Of a DNA stretch of 64,000 nt, positions 35,351-49,100 are shown in pieces. The notes beneath the pieces were generated by a model that was not told the DNA's origin, searched no databases, and saw nothing but the letters and a program-made list of their open reading frames with translations. Both the position numbers and the translations under genes were made by a program. Numbering within the stretch: the first letter of the stretch is position 1; each line of letters opens with the position of its first letter. Source of the DNA: Ligula intestinalis (taxonomy: Eukaryota > Platyhelminthes > Cestoda > Diphyllobothriidea > Diphyllobothriidae); assembly GCA_036362985.1 (NCBI GenBank), contig JAYGXS010000001.1, positions 46,581,379 to 46,645,378 on the forward strand, read 5' to 3'.

Positions 35351-35750
35351 ACAGGGTGTCCCAAAAAAATGTATCTACATTTTACCTATTTGTAAAATTG
35401 GTGTTTATCAAAATTTTATCAGCAAATAAATGTAAAGATATTTACAAGTACCATTTTATTGTTCTTCTCACTGAATTTTCTCAAACGGACGTCCATTTTG
35501 ATCATGACACTGCTGAAAAGGCGAAACAATGGAATCGCACATACCATGAAAACATTCCCTTGGTATTCGGGTGCATTCATGTTCGGCAGCCCCTTCCAAG
35601 CCAGCCACTGTCACAATAGTCAAAATGTAGTGAAAAAACAATAAAATGATACTTTTAAATAGTTTTACGTTTTTGAAATAACAAAATTATAATAAACACC
35701 AAGTTAAAAATTACGTAGAATGGGTATACTTGTTTTTGGGACACCCTGTA
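35351..35750. mobile_element. Mariner-type MITE, 400 bp, second copy
   Basis: Terminal inverted repeats CAGGGTGTCCCAAAAA (35352 on) and TTTTTGGGACACCCTG (to 35748) are near perfect and lie in TA-rich flanks, as expected for Tc1/mariner insertion at TA. The inverted repeat extends further in with ATTTTACCTATTTG-like sequence and TTGGTGTTTAT. The centre matches 8490-8640 in reverse orientation and holds the same transposase C-terminus relic. This copy has better ends than the first. Confidence 0.88.
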
Positions 35751-36239
35751 TATGGTTGAAGCAAAAATGCGTATCTCCGGACATAAATGGGAAGGTGAGG
35801 CGATCACGGGAATAGTAGATACAATATCCTGACATTTAGAAAGCGTGCAGACTTGCATCGTCGTAGGTTGGTTTTTGTACACGCCTCACGGTATTTATAG
35901 TTGTTAAAATGATATATCGTCGGCTGTTCGTCTATTGGTGCCGGTTGACCTACGGCGGGTGGACATCAATCGTCATCCTGCTGGCCGGGGTTTCTCACCC
36001 TCACCCCGTCGGACGGAGAGGGCAGTGTTTGCATGACAATGGTCATCGCTCTCGTCTGTATTGAGCGCATTGGCAGGTCCCGCGTGTCTTGCGATTGACA
36101 CTGTGAGTGATCTACTTGAAAGCTGATATGAGGAAGGGACTAATAAGCCTACACGTGCGCATCTCATTCAACTGCTCAAGTTCTTCCTCAGCAAATATTT
36201 ATGGGAGCCTGCCGCTGTTGACTCACGCTGTCTGCCTTT
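35751..36239. other. Spacer between MITE and LTR fragments
   Basis: No recognisable gene. The left boundary of the following LTR is uncertain, so its 5' part may reach into this stretch. Confidence 0.4.
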
Positions 36240-36650
36240 TTTCGCCGCGAACTTGGCAACCGCTGTCAGTACGCTCCCTTCTTCTCGCTGCAGCAAGCCT
36301 TGCACACGCGCCAGCCAATCTATGACTGCCTATCCACCTGGTCGCTGTAACTTCACACTAAGCCACACAGCAAGCAAGGCGGACTCACTCGGCCTCTCGC
36401 CCCGGTGCGTGGCGGACGCGAGGCTGCGGCGCTCCATCTCTCTCTCTCTCGCACTCCTCATGGTCAAACTCCACCCCAGGCCGAGTCAACTCTTCTGTTA
36501 ACTCTTCTCCTAGTGATTCTGTACAGAATACAAACTCCTTCCACCTTGGCTTCCGCGACTTCGATCTTCTTCTAAGGAACCGGGCTTGGAAGATCGCAGT
36601 AAAGGTTAAACCGGCTTAGCCTTAACCCCTTTGCGATATGCTTTCTGGTA
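36240..36650 (+). mobile_element. Solo LTR, family A, divergent copy
   Basis: The right 130 bp carries the family module: GTACAGAATACAAACTCC, CTTCTAAGGAACCGGGCTTG, GAAGATCGCAG, CTTAGCCTTAACCCC and TTGCGATA. The left part differs from other members and includes a CT-rich run (36437-36450). The start is not resolved. Confidence 0.55.
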
Positions 36651-36718
36651 GATACTCCAGTTTTTAAGTTTCAGCTTCTTAATTTTGCCAGCAGTTAATT
36701 TCTCCCTCAGAATACAGC

Positions 36719-37321
36719 AGCATATTCAAGGGTCTACAGGTGTAGACCGAAATTCGCTAGTACCTGTGCTGCCAATATGGCTGTAGTGGTCGCTGCCGGC
36801 CGACGCCCTCCATTGCTTTGTTCGGCGTCATTGTTCAAGGCCTGCTGCCTCAAGGACGCACTAACCTGCAGAAACTTGACCTACTTCCACTCAGACACAC
36901 ACACGCTTGCGTCTAGGTTCTCGCGGCTGCCCAAGCACCACTCGAACATGTCCCTTTTTCCCACTATCGGCCGCCAGACATCATTTAAGACCACAGCACT
37001 CCAGCGGAATGACATGTTCTCCGAGATCAAAACTCTTTCCATCTCTTCTCCGTTCCTTTCAGTACACAACAATAAACTATTCCTACTATTCTGGCCTCCA
37101 CCGACTTCTCCTCTACTAAGTAACCATTGTCTGAAGATCGCAGTTACTAGGGTTTAACTTACATAGCCCCCTGCGATATGGTGAATAATTACACAGGTTT
37201 TACTACGGACTGCCTGATGGCAACGCGTAAATAATACACGGTTAACGCGCAGTTGCTGATTGACTTCTTCCTGACTGTTCACATCAAATTCTCGTCTACA
37301 CCTATAGACCTGTGAATATAG
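36719..37321. repeat. Inverted-repeat pair flanking an LTR
   Basis: A sequence of about 33-38 bp at 36719-36757 recurs inverted at 37284-37321 with about six mismatches. The left arm contains a perfect palindrome GGTCTACAGGTGTAGACC (36731-36748). The pair brackets a family-A LTR, so it may be a transposon end pair with an LTR inside, or subterminal repeats of a larger unit. Confidence 0.6.
36760..37180 (+). mobile_element. Solo LTR, family A, further copy
   Basis: The module near 37060-37178 shows ACAACAATAAACTATTCC (poly(A)-like AATAAA), CTCCACCGACTTCTCC, CTGAAGATCGCAGTTAC, TTTAACTTACATAGCCCC and TGCGATA. The left part (36780-36930) is related to the reverse-oriented fragment at 29240-29420. 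No internal retrotransposon sequence adjoins. Confidence 0.6.
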
Positions 37322-40109
37322 CAATCTAGACCGAGTTATAAATTAAGTTCGGCGACAATTAGACTGTTGAGATGGTTAAAACGTGCTTTTAATGGTTTAA
37401 AAAGGAATAACTAATCACATTTCATTGGGTCCGGCTTAGTGTTAATTGCTGCATGCAGAGAAAAAGATTTGGTGTTTGGAGACTGATGGAAGACCATTGC
37501 CGACGAAAGGCTCGAATTCGCTAACATTTAACGCAAATTAATTCACATTTGTCACCTAATTAGCAAGCGGAGTCTGCATTGGTTAGACGAGTACTGCTTT
37601 TAATTTACTAATCCATTTATGGCAGGAATGGCGCCATAACGCGCATAAATCTAAAGTACAGCATACATAGCTTATAGGGGACTGTGGCCCCTTCGCTCAG
37701 TTTCTTAAGGTTGAGACCGGAGCATCTGTGGCCGTTACCAGTACTTCAGCTTGATCAAATTGCTACATTATATACAGTTTCCCTGAATGACCAGCAAAAT
37801 TTCTGAATATTGCGAATATTTTTTCCAGCCCTCCCAATTTTCGCGGACACACTGACAAAATTGGGCTGAACACACAACTAACAGCTGGCGAGTTAAAAAC
37901 ACTCTATAATGCTCTTTTCTCGTCGTAAAAGGCTCATCCAAACTATTCTGTCGCCCTTGACTTCTCATTTGGGAAACCTTCGTTTTGCCGAAAAAACCAC
38001 TTCTGACAGCCAAACAATGGGAGAAACGAATGTCTAAACGCTTTCAATAACACTATCTGCGCGGACAGGAGGAAGTGGGGAACATTTCGCTTGGACAGGC
38101 TATGTAGGCTAGATGCTGAAGTTAGGAAAACCGCTTGGAAAACGATTTTTGTACCTCTTCTTGAATTGGAGCAGCTCCTAAGCTTTTTCTGTTTACCCTA
38201 CTCACTGCAATTTTTGGACTAAGTCCTGTGCAGAAGGAAAAGATATAAAGCGTCATAATCGAGAACTTATTCTATAAAGAACTTCGAGCAGTGATTTTAG
38301 ACAAGTAACCGCTGGCGGCCCGAGGTCTACTGATATATCAGTGGAAGGGCAACATCATATGAGCTCATCTGCCTATCTGTGCTCCTCTACACTACCATCG
38401 ATCCAAACCATTGTTCAGAACTTTTATGTGTCATGTTATTTGGGTCTTGTACTTCGGATTTTTGCACGTCCCGCATAAAATAATTGAAGGGAAGATACAC
38501 ATAGCCGTCGCACTTCAAGACTACGAAAGGAGATATTCGCTTATGCAACTGTTTCTGCTGTCTCTGATGAAGAACCCGCGATGGACGCCAAAACGCTAGA
38601 TGAATCGAAGTTCAGTCTCATCGATCGAAACTTCTTCCTCCCAAATACTAAGCAATCCCCGTTGTCAAAGAATACTACAAAGTATATCCCACAACCAAGT
38701 TAAAAATATTGAACTCTGCCACCGATCGGATATAACACCCAATGGATTTACAAGGACAGTCTCTTCAGGCACTTCATCGAACAGGAGAGATCTACTACTA
38801 ACTCTTCCCCTAAAACTGCTGCCTGTTCAGACAGGGAAATGGTCTTTGACCCGAAAACTTATCCCGCAATGAACAAGCTACCCGGCTTGGCCGCGTACTG
38901 AGTTCATGGACTGCGCCGGATAGCGGTGCTGTGGACGCTAGGTTAACGGATACTATCGAAACCGAGTACAATTTATGTGGTCCACTTTTAAACTTTTTTC
39001 AAGACATCGTCTAAATTGCACGACCAAAAATTCCAGTACGCTCCAAAAAAATTCTCAGAGGTTGGATTTCCTAAAGTAATGGATAGGTTTCACACTCCGC
39101 CCTACTCCTTCAAACCGTTAACTGTTCTAGAGATGTTGCAAATTTGGATTTCTAGCACATTTTTGCATAGTACGGGAAGTATCTGCAGGGAAACACGTAG
39201 CTTTGACACTTTAAGGCCGTACCAAAAGTGTTATACTATCACGCAAAACAAGAGAGAAAGTGTGTCATACGTGAACGGCGATTTCGACGTGAAACTGTCG
39301 TAAAGGAACTATGCAGATTCAGCGCACTGACACGTTATATAAACTGATCATTGCAGAATTTTCAAAGGATACTCTTAAGGTACCAGCCAAGGGTTCACGA
39401 GCTTCAGCGCAGTGTATAACCACGCACCCTAGCGTGGCTTACGGAGAGTCCCGCGCAGCGCATCCTTTGTCACACTGGTACGTACCAGATAAACACGCCA
39501 GCAGCATAAATTACGTCCGACGACTAGGCAAGAGCCGCGGCGTTACAGCGCACTCGCAGGTGTGACTATATGGCGATCAGAAGGCTAAACATACACGCAT
39601 AATCATCAGACGCGGTTAGTGAACTAGAAAAGGAATGAAACTGTACAAGATGAAACCGATTGGCTGGGTCGAGAAGGGGCTAAAAAACATAGCCAACTCT
39701 GGAAAAGGGTAGAATATGCAATGTACAAGCGAAGCAAGGCATTGGCGAGAGGAGGCAGGGGCCAAAAGGGACTCCGACCTACTGAGTACCGCATATACAC
39801 AACAAGCAAACAATTTGCACGTCAACACAATCGGATGTTTGAAAGTACAGATGTAAAGATATGTATGCATGTCTATATGTACATAAACGTGTGCGCTCAC
39901 GTGGGGAAGCATTGTAAAGGAGAGAGTAACAGGTTGGTATGGATGGTGGCCGTGGAATGAGTTTGCCAGTTAAAGGTCATACGAAAGGACACAAGGAACG
40001 GTGTGCTATGGGGATCGCTCTCGGTGCTGCGCCAGTGAGGATACGATAAACTCTCCCCTCCTCCTCTAGGCTGGGATAAAAAGCAAGGAATGAAAGACAT
40101 GCGAGTAGC
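37322..40109. other. Intergenic region downstream of MED12
   Basis: No gene recognised. It includes the MED12 3' UTR on the - strand, but no AATAAA was seen within about 400 bp of the stop, so the transcript end is unknown. Confidence 0.5.
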
Positions 40110-43100
40110 TTAGCGATAACCCTCGTAATGTAGATATTGGACAGGGTGGCAGGCAGAGGGGGGGATCTGGTCTTGTGCGTGCTGGGGAGCGAGACTGCTG
40201 GGAGGCGGCTGTTGAGGCGAAACCGTCCGCGACTGTTGCGCCTGGTGCTGCTTCGAAAAGGCAACACCGGACATGTTTTGACGTTGGGGTTGAAAACCAT
40301 AGCCGGAATTCCAGGACCCACCACTGTTCGGTGGATGCATGAGGTGGGGCTGCTGTTGTTGCATGCCAGGTGGAGGGAGTCCGTCGGGTGTCTGAAGAGG
40401 GACGCTCTGCCCCATACAGATCTTTGTTTGTCGCTGTTCCTGCAAGCGACCGCCGCTGGGGTAGGGAGGAGGGTCCGGCACCTGCTGTGAATTTATGCCG
40501 TAGAGGACTTGATCAGACTGCTGTTGTTGATAGCGGACGGAATGTTGGGAGTTCTGACCTATACCCATGAGGGGGCAATTCGTAGGCTGCTGTTGGAAGG
40601 GGCCACGACGTATCGGCTGCTGATGCTGTGACATACTGTCTAGTAAACCACCACCGGCTCCAGAGGGATCGTCGACAGTGGAGGGGACGGTGACATTAAT
40701 GTAACCGCTCATTTGATCCTGGCCGGCAGACGCGGTGTCAACACTTGGAAAAGAGTTGTAGTCACTTGGAATGGCCTGTGAATTGGAAACAAATCCCGTT
40801 GGATCTTGTGACATCATTTGCTGCTGCTGCTGCTGTTGGAAGTTCGGACTTTCATCAACCAGAACCGGGTAGTAGTTTAGGGGCCGCTGCTGTTGGTTCA
40901 ATGGCTTCTGTGGAGTCATAGAGATACCACCAACGTCAACTGGCTTGTGCTGTTGCTTTCCGCCATACATTCCAACCGGAGGCGGCGGACGTTGGTTGGG
41001 TGGACCCCGACCGACCCCAGCAACGGAAGAGAGAGTGGAAGCAACAGACGCCGGCGTACCCCTCTGGCTCATTACTGAGGAAGGTGGTTGGGAGTGCTGC
41101 CAGCGTGGTGTGTTGACCACTGAGCCACCGCCAGCATCGAAGGCATACAAGTCTGCAGTTGGGGTCATGGAAGGTTTAGAGGGATAGACAGAATTGCCTC
41201 CGAGAGATTGTTGCTGTTTTGACTTGGCGGCGGTTCGCATGTTCCCTGGTCCGCTATCCTGCGTGGCGTAAAGACAACCAACAGGCGGAGTAGAGCTTTT
41301 CTGCTGCTGGGAACTCGAGGAGCGTCGCACGGAGGGTCGCTTTCGTTTTACACCGGTGCTAGACTGTTGAGACGTCATGGCAGCGCTGGCAGTAGTAGAA
41401 GCTAAAGAAGCGAAGTTGTTCACATGTTGGTTACCGACACCGCCACCAATGCCCCCATACGTGTCTGCCAGTTTTACGTTACCACGAAAGTGATCCATCA
41501 TCATCATGCTGCCCGAATCAGCGCAGGTGGGCGGAGGCATCGATACAGCGGTATGTGGTGGTTGTAGAGAGCGAAAGGTGGCCAGTTGGACGGAAACTGT
41601 AGGCACTGAAGAAGACGGAGGGCGTACTTCCTCAAATACCACATTGTCAGGTGGTGGCGATGGACGGCCGGTGAGTTTAGCATTAAGGGACTGTGCCAGT
41701 GAGAGTGAGAATTCGCCGGACGGAGGTCGCTGCTGAGTCATCCCGGCAGCGACACTCGGACCAACATCCTTAGTGTTGAGAGCTGGCTTGAAGTCGAGTG
41801 TTCCGCCACGACCGACAAGGGCAATGTTCGGCTGACCGTTGGCGGCCGTTGCTGCTGCTCCAGTGAGTTGCGCTCTGCTGCGCTTGCGGCGGGTGACGGA
41901 ACCATTGGCAGGCGACTGCTGCTGAGGGTGGCCCGTGGACACCTGGGTATTTGGCGGACCGACTACGTTCTGAGTGCCACGGATACCTGGACCTTTTTCC
42001 CAACTGTGCATTAGTCCGCCGTGAGATACGAAAGACGGAGGCACGAGCGTTGGGAGCAGTACTGAGGGTTGTTGGGGTGGAGGCTGTTGTTGGTTACCGC
42101 CGTTGCTGAAGACACGTCCTAAGTCGGACCTGCTGTTCATCGTTTTAGCGGAAAGCCCTGATGAAGGTGGAAGTTGACCCGAGGGTCGGTTTGGGGCAAT
42201 AACAGAGGGGTTAGCGTTGAACTGAACACCGCCTTCTGGAGATGATCGTTGCTGCTGAGAAGGGCGTTTAGAAGGAGAGCCGAGAACTAAATGGTTTTTG
42301 TTCTCCGGAGAGGCGATGGCCGCGGCAACAAAGTCCTCGTGCTCAGGTTCCGGGAATATGGAATGAAAATAAAACTCTAGGGAACGGCGCATCCGTATTG
42401 GATGTTCGTGGCTGACCAAGAGGTTAGCTTGCTCCTCCACACGTGTGAGGCTGGCTTCGGTTGGAACAGCGCCGCACATTGACAGAAGCTGGAGACGACG
42501 ATTTGGGTCGTAAACATCCCAAGGTGGTAATCGTTCACGACCGCTAAAAACGTAGCCCCGCTTGCGGGAGAAAGACTTCAGTCCCGCACCAGTGGTTAGA
42601 CCATAGCTACCCATACCTCGACCACCGGCACAGCCGCTCGAAGAAAAAGAAGACGAGGAAGCTGCCGTGGATGACTTGCTGCCCATTTTCAGATTGCTCG
42701 ACTTCAGGCTGCCTCCGAGTTTTCCGGTTCCACTGCCACCTTCACCCCGGTTTCCAGCGCCAGGACCTCCTCCGCCGGGTCCTCCACTGAGCGGGTTGAC
42801 CACTATGAAGGAGTAACCAGAGCGACCGATGAAAAGGAGCGGTTTGATGTACTCGATGCCGGCAGTGAAGTGGCGGTCGGCGAGTTCCTTACGGATCCGG
42901 CGGTTTAAGTTCACGCAAACTTTGCTCTCGGCACCATTCACCGCAACCAGATTGTGCACGAGAGTGTGCAGCATGTCAAGGCAGGTGAAAAAGAGGGTCT
43001 GGTTTGAGTGCGGCTCCGTTACACCAAAACCAATAAGCTGAGCCAAAAGGACGGCCCAACGAGAGATGCGCTCAGCATCCATCTCGGAACACAGTCTTCT

Positions 43101-46100
43101 CCCCACTAGAGCCAAACGCAAACTGAGACATTCCTGCAGGACGTGACGAGTTCGCAGGTTTTCCGGCATCCGGTCACGTGTCTCCTTAGCGTTTGCCAGG
43201 AAGAAATCTACCTGCTCGTAGAGGTAGTCAATCGAGTCAGTTTCCTGCATGCAGACCTGTAGCAAGGCTGAGAATGCCGGATGGGCCAGTATGACCGAGT
43301 GCTTGAGCACAACCCTTTCCTTGTCTTCATCGTTCTTGTGCCGCAAGAATTGTTTAATACTCCGAAGAATCTAAAATAGGAGAGAAATCAGTTAAGGGTG
43401 TTTAGAAGAACTAAAATAAACAGGCAGTCCAACAAGGCGTCCTAATTAAGTAATATAAACAATGACTTATCTCACGAAATGTTAGCGTCAATTCTGAAAT
43501 GTCTTGATTAGGTAGGGTTACTTCAGGAGCGTTGCGATAATAATTATCGTACTGGAAGATCCTAGAATATTTTAGCCACAATAGGATACCGGCCTTTGAG
43601 TGCGCCTTTTTTCGGCCACCAGCCAAAATATCCCGCGCAAAAATGACTACTCAAGCAATTTCCCTTTCCTGGTTTCCTGTCCCCTTCAAAATTCGAATAT
43701 ACTTTATAGAAAACGTGGTAAAAATATCCAGTTTCGTACTTATTTGGAAGAAAATCAGTTCTTTTAAAATTGAATACTCCACGGAATGGAATATACAGGT
43801 TTTGAAAAAGCTTTTCAATCCCGAATGTTTTTGAACGCTACCTGTATTTTCATCTATTTTTAAAAGGTGTATACTTTTCTTGTAAGGAAAATTGGACATT
43901 CCTCGGTACTATTAAGATATTAAGATGAGAAAATATTTGCAAAAGATATGGCCTGTTTTATAAAATTGAAAAGAATCATAAATGAAGGAACATGACACTT
44001 CATCATATCAACATAGTCACTAGGTGACAGTCTTGAGGGTTTGCGTTGCGAGCTTCTTGGCAAAGCGGAACTTAATTGTTCCTTGACTAGATCGGCGAAA
44101 CACCTACATTCGTTCATATACGACACTATTTGAATGAACATTTCACAGTGTTAAAATATCTGAACTACAGACTTCAAAACCGAAATTTAGCCCTTCTTGG
44201 CGCACTAAAGTTGGAAATTTGATTTATTACCAAGCACATACGATAAAGGATACGTGGAATATACTGCTTATAAAATATAGTCTACCACAATTAAAAAAAC
44301 TTTAGGAACCCTATGTGGTACCTCCTTTACGGTAAGATAGAGGTACGATTTTCGTTACATTAATGGACATCTGTCCGGTTCATACTTCCACACTATTACG
44401 ACTGACAAACGCAAAACATGTTCGATTATAACTGCCTGAGAATGATTTTTGGGGTTAAGCACACCGATTTCGTCTGCACACTGCCTACAACGCTGCTGCG
44501 TGAGTTTTGAGGGTTGTCAAACACGGCTGGGCTAAGATGGCTTGCAGACGTTTTGCGTCGTCCACCCCATGAGTTCAGTGCCGTTACTCTTTATCTGACA
44601 CTAAAGGCTGACGGAAGATCGGTCCCGTTCGTCGTAGGCGACTTGATCAAGCTCCCCAGATTAATTATCAGAAGCGCGAAATCATAGAGGTAGACTTGGT
44701 CGGACACGATCATAGTGCTACCCAAGTAGAAAAAAGCTGCCTGATGCCTGCACATAAAAAATTGTGCTCTGAATAAAGGCTCCGAGGTTACGCCTCGCAT
44801 ATGCGAAGCAGTAGTTTGAGTGTTCTTCATGATACCTACCTAAAAAAATTCTTTAAAACTTATCAAGTCATTTCGTAAAATGTGTACCAGGTGAGTGGAT
44901 GCGCATACCGCTGAGATTTGACGGGGCACAATGTCTTGGACGTACGCGCTACGTATAAAAATGACAGCTCGAAGGTATGGGTGAAAGTGTGTTTACCAAA
45001 CTGGAAAGGGAATCAAGTTATCGAAAATTTAATCCATCGAAACAACACGAGCAAACGGAAACAATTGAGGACCAGTCAAAAAGGTATTAATGCTTCTTCC
45101 AGTCATTGTCCTAAAATAACGATGTATTCAATTGCTGTTATACTATGTCGCATTGTGATGATTTGGTAATGTGATGTATGGAGAAAAAGCCGGACTGCAG
45201 GTGACCAAAAACGAATAAAATCTTGATGTTGCAGGCAAGAACTACAAAGGGTAGGGTTATGTCGTGAGGTCTTTGAAAGGTCCTTATGTATTATAGCCCC
45301 CTACTTAAATTTTAAGTAGGTTGAATTACCTATAATCTTCCGGTTTTCTACACGCCATCCGTCGATCCAGCTGGGATTCGCTAATGGCTTTGAACTGCAG
45401 AGCGGTTCCCCGAAGGCAACCGCATTCCATAATCGCTAAAATCAGCAAACTAAGGAAAGTTGGCCTTTTTAAATAACCACGGGAATTATCGCTTACTTAC
45501 AAATTTTAAGTAGGGTGATTTACATAATTTCCATTTTCATACTTCGTTAAACTTTTTCATAGTTGGTGTTGGTGATACCACTGGAAAATGCCTCATGGTT
45601 ACCTCGCCCAAGGTTTGGGCACACTCCCATTACATACACGCGTTCGCCGTTGGTCGGGCGGGGGCTAGCGATGATATGAAAGCTCATTTCAGTGTCTTCT
45701 CCCAAGGTTTGAGTACGCGACCCAACTTACCGTCGAAACTTTTTTATTTTTCATAAATATTGGGATCTAATTTGTTCCCTGACAAGCCCCGCCCGTCCTC
45801 TTCCCGAAAATCAGGTGTGCGTGAACCTGCGGGGCACGCTTCACACTTTCCCCAGACGACCCCAAGACATAACACTACCCTAGAAAGGTACGGACATCGG
45901 ATGCTTGCAAACTAGCTTTGGAGTTCCAATTAGACATGGTTTGACGAAAGCTTCGGGCGAAAATGTACCGTGATATATCAGTTTGTTGCCAATTACTGCA
46001 AGTGCTGATAAATAAATGTCGGAAAATGCAGCCGTTCGAGAGGTGTGAGATCAACAATCATGCTATCTAAATGACCACGGTATCCAGTCTTGTCGTATGG

Positions 46101-49100
46101 GGCAATAATCTCGGCAAAGTGAAGTGTTTTTTCATAGATGGAACCGTTTAACAGCCCTCATTTCAGCATTTTGCTTGCGCTATTCATGATGCAACTAACA
46201 AGGAAAGTCTTTTTTGACGTTATTTAAGTAAGCCTGTCAAATAATACTTGAGAAGACAGCTTCTGTAAGCGGGAGAGCGACGGCTAAGAAGGAACAAGAC
46301 AGCTAGGGTCTTCGTCATATTATGCCCGGAGATATCTCCGATACATTTAATGGGGTCGAATTTCCGTACTTGAGTGGACTAATGAAGCGACTGAACGCCG
46401 ATTTCTGCTTTGCACGACGGACTTAAGTACATGAACATTTCTGCCGTTTCTATTCATAACCCCATTGATCACGTGACTGGAATAATGAGAGAATAGCTTT
46501 CGTCATTATCGACTCACAGTAAATGAGTATCTGTGATCAGAGGGTCAGATGGTACCAAAAATCATGGCATTGTGCGCCTAAGTGTAGGCATTTTATAAAG
46601 CGGTGGTGTGGTAAGGCCAAAAAACTTCAGTGGCCAATGGCAGGTGCATTCTGTTTTTGCCAACCCGCCATCAGACAAAACAAACATAACCTTCTCAAAC
46701 CAATATTACACAGAAAGGCGCGTCAGCTGATTGCACACACGCCGTTAAGTTTAGATAGGCCAGAAGCGCGCACTGATCGAAGTTTAATTTCTGAAAATCA
46801 ACATCAAAAACTTAATGTTAGACGACTTGGTGTCTTTAACCTAGGGCAGCCAGAAGTTCAAAGGCGTGAACACAAATGAAGACTTTTAAGTAGGCCGAAT
46901 CGAAGTTGATGAGCGTTACGGTCCCGAACACGATTAAATATTTGTCGAAGTCCCCCAAGTGCACCAACATGGCTGCAGTTGCTGAAGTGTCCGACAATTG
47001 CCTGCTCAGACACGTTGAACTAGATCCTACAATGACACAAACTACGGTGTCAGTAAAGTTGCGCTAAAATCAACCAAAGACAGAAAATGAAAACTCCTAT
47101 GAAGCATAGATGAAAACCCGAAAATGCCACTATCTCTTTGATTAATGGATTCTATCCGTCTGCGAATGCTGACATTTTCGCTGATGACTGGACCAAATTC
47201 GAGCGCTGGCTTATGCTTTTCGAGTTTAGGCAAATTCGATACCGCGCACCTTTCCATTGATCCATCCTAGTATGCCGACTTTTCTCCTGCAACTTACGGT
47301 ATAAAGTGACGTTCGCTTTCTCGAGGCACTTGTGCTACGCTAAGTCCGATAGAATTTGTGCCTTAAGTAGACATTCTACAGCCATGGGACATTTATGATG
47401 TACTAACATATACGCAGATATGGATCGTATGGCAATTATCGGACATGGCCACGGATCGTCGCGCGTGGAGAAGCACCATATGGGACATAATTGAAGCCGG
47501 CTAGGTCAGTCCTGATCGCAGCCGAAACAAGTACAAGTACGCAGATGTAAGATCACATCCAATACTTGGAGAGGGGTCACCATGTTGATGAATTTCAACT
47601 AGAACCGTTGGGGTCGCTTTCTACTGTCATAAAATTATTTCTGTGCCTGCGATGCAAGAGTAAAAGTCAGCCAAATGGGTTTCAGAACTGCGCGTTGCAC
47701 GTACAAATCAGCCTGTCATGCTCCCCAAAATTCTCTCCGCCTGCTGAGCTATCGTGGTCATGCTTAGGGGCCGTGCGAATTGGCGGCTTTACCTTCGTAA
47801 CTGGCAAAAGTGCATTCGTAGCCGGAGTGGCGAAGGCGATGACCCCATACTTTAGTTGGGTATACTTGCCTTACCAAAGTAGATTATGAACCCCTTAGGT
47901 CAGCGGACAGAGCCCACTACTTCTGATCGAACTCCGTGACAAGTGGACATGAATTAGACCGGGAACCTTATATGTACTGACGAAACAGTCGTTGACAGTT
48001 TGAAGTATACACCCCCATTTCCTATAGTACGCGTTAATCAATATCTTTTTTACTACAAAATTACGGACTATAACTAATTTTTGGTATACCATCGGGAATA
48101 AATTTCCAGTTTTGTAAATACACTTGGTTGAACGAGGACAACTGTTTCATATCTACCATAATATACCCGTCGTCCCAGCGAGCATAAGCAAATAATTTAA
48201 AGTACCACTTTCACGATGGAAACTACCTATGGAAAGATATTACAAAGCATATACACCTTTCAGTTGACCCATGGGATAAATAATCTACCAGTTAAACTAC
48301 AATTACTGACTAGGCAAAAAGCGGCTCTGCAAAACGTTTATGAAAAAGCTAAAACTCACATCCCAGGTTGTTTTCACAATTGATACCTTCAGCTGCGTCG
48401 GCAATTTGGTAACCAACGACAAGAGGAGCCAAATATTGTCGCTTTGGGGGATCTCGATATCTGGAAGGCCGTCGGGCAACTCTGCAGATGAGGCTGCATC
48501 AGATGAACTGCCTTTGAGGTAACCCAAGGCCTGCTCATTGAAATTTTCGACAATAGACTGAGCCACATAGGGTAATGGGTCAGGTTCCTGTGTCGAGGAC
48601 ACCTGTTTGTACAAGAGCTCAAATTCCATCCAAGTAGAGTGAAGAGTCCAGATGCTCAAATTATTTAAAAGAGCCATCATTGCGTCAGCGATGCTGTTGT
48701 TTTTTAAGACAGTATCTACCCACTTAACGTCATATGGCTGATAGAGGATGTGGAGCAGGTGACGGGTCTGGCTACGGGAGACATCCTTGTCAATTAGTAC
48801 CTTCTCTTGCAGGAGACGGGAGGATATGCGATACCACGTTTCTCTTACCCATGGAGTTACGCAAACTTCACGCAGAACAAGATAGGCAAAATCTCGAAGA
48901 CGCAGAGATTTTATCTCAGCATCAGTGGGTGGCGTACCGGTGGTCAAGTAGTTGCAAGTGACAGGATGTATACGATTTGGCAGAACCCGTCGATTAACTG
49001 TGTGGGAGGATGAAGTATTCTTTCGAGCTCCTCGACCGCGACGTTTTTTGCTTTTAGATGCTAGATGCACGCGGCGTCGCTTACGGCGACTTTTTGTGGG

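Noticed and set aside
41770..42003. Open frames overlapping the MED12 exons on other frames or the opposite strand
   Set aside because: They arise from the compositional bias of the Gln/Pro-rich MED12 exon and carry no motif of their own.
46523..47257. Inverted pair of short frames in MED12 intron 2 as a duplicated gene
   Set aside because: Weak similarity of SEN and LPKLE-type words in the two frames did not extend to an alignment.
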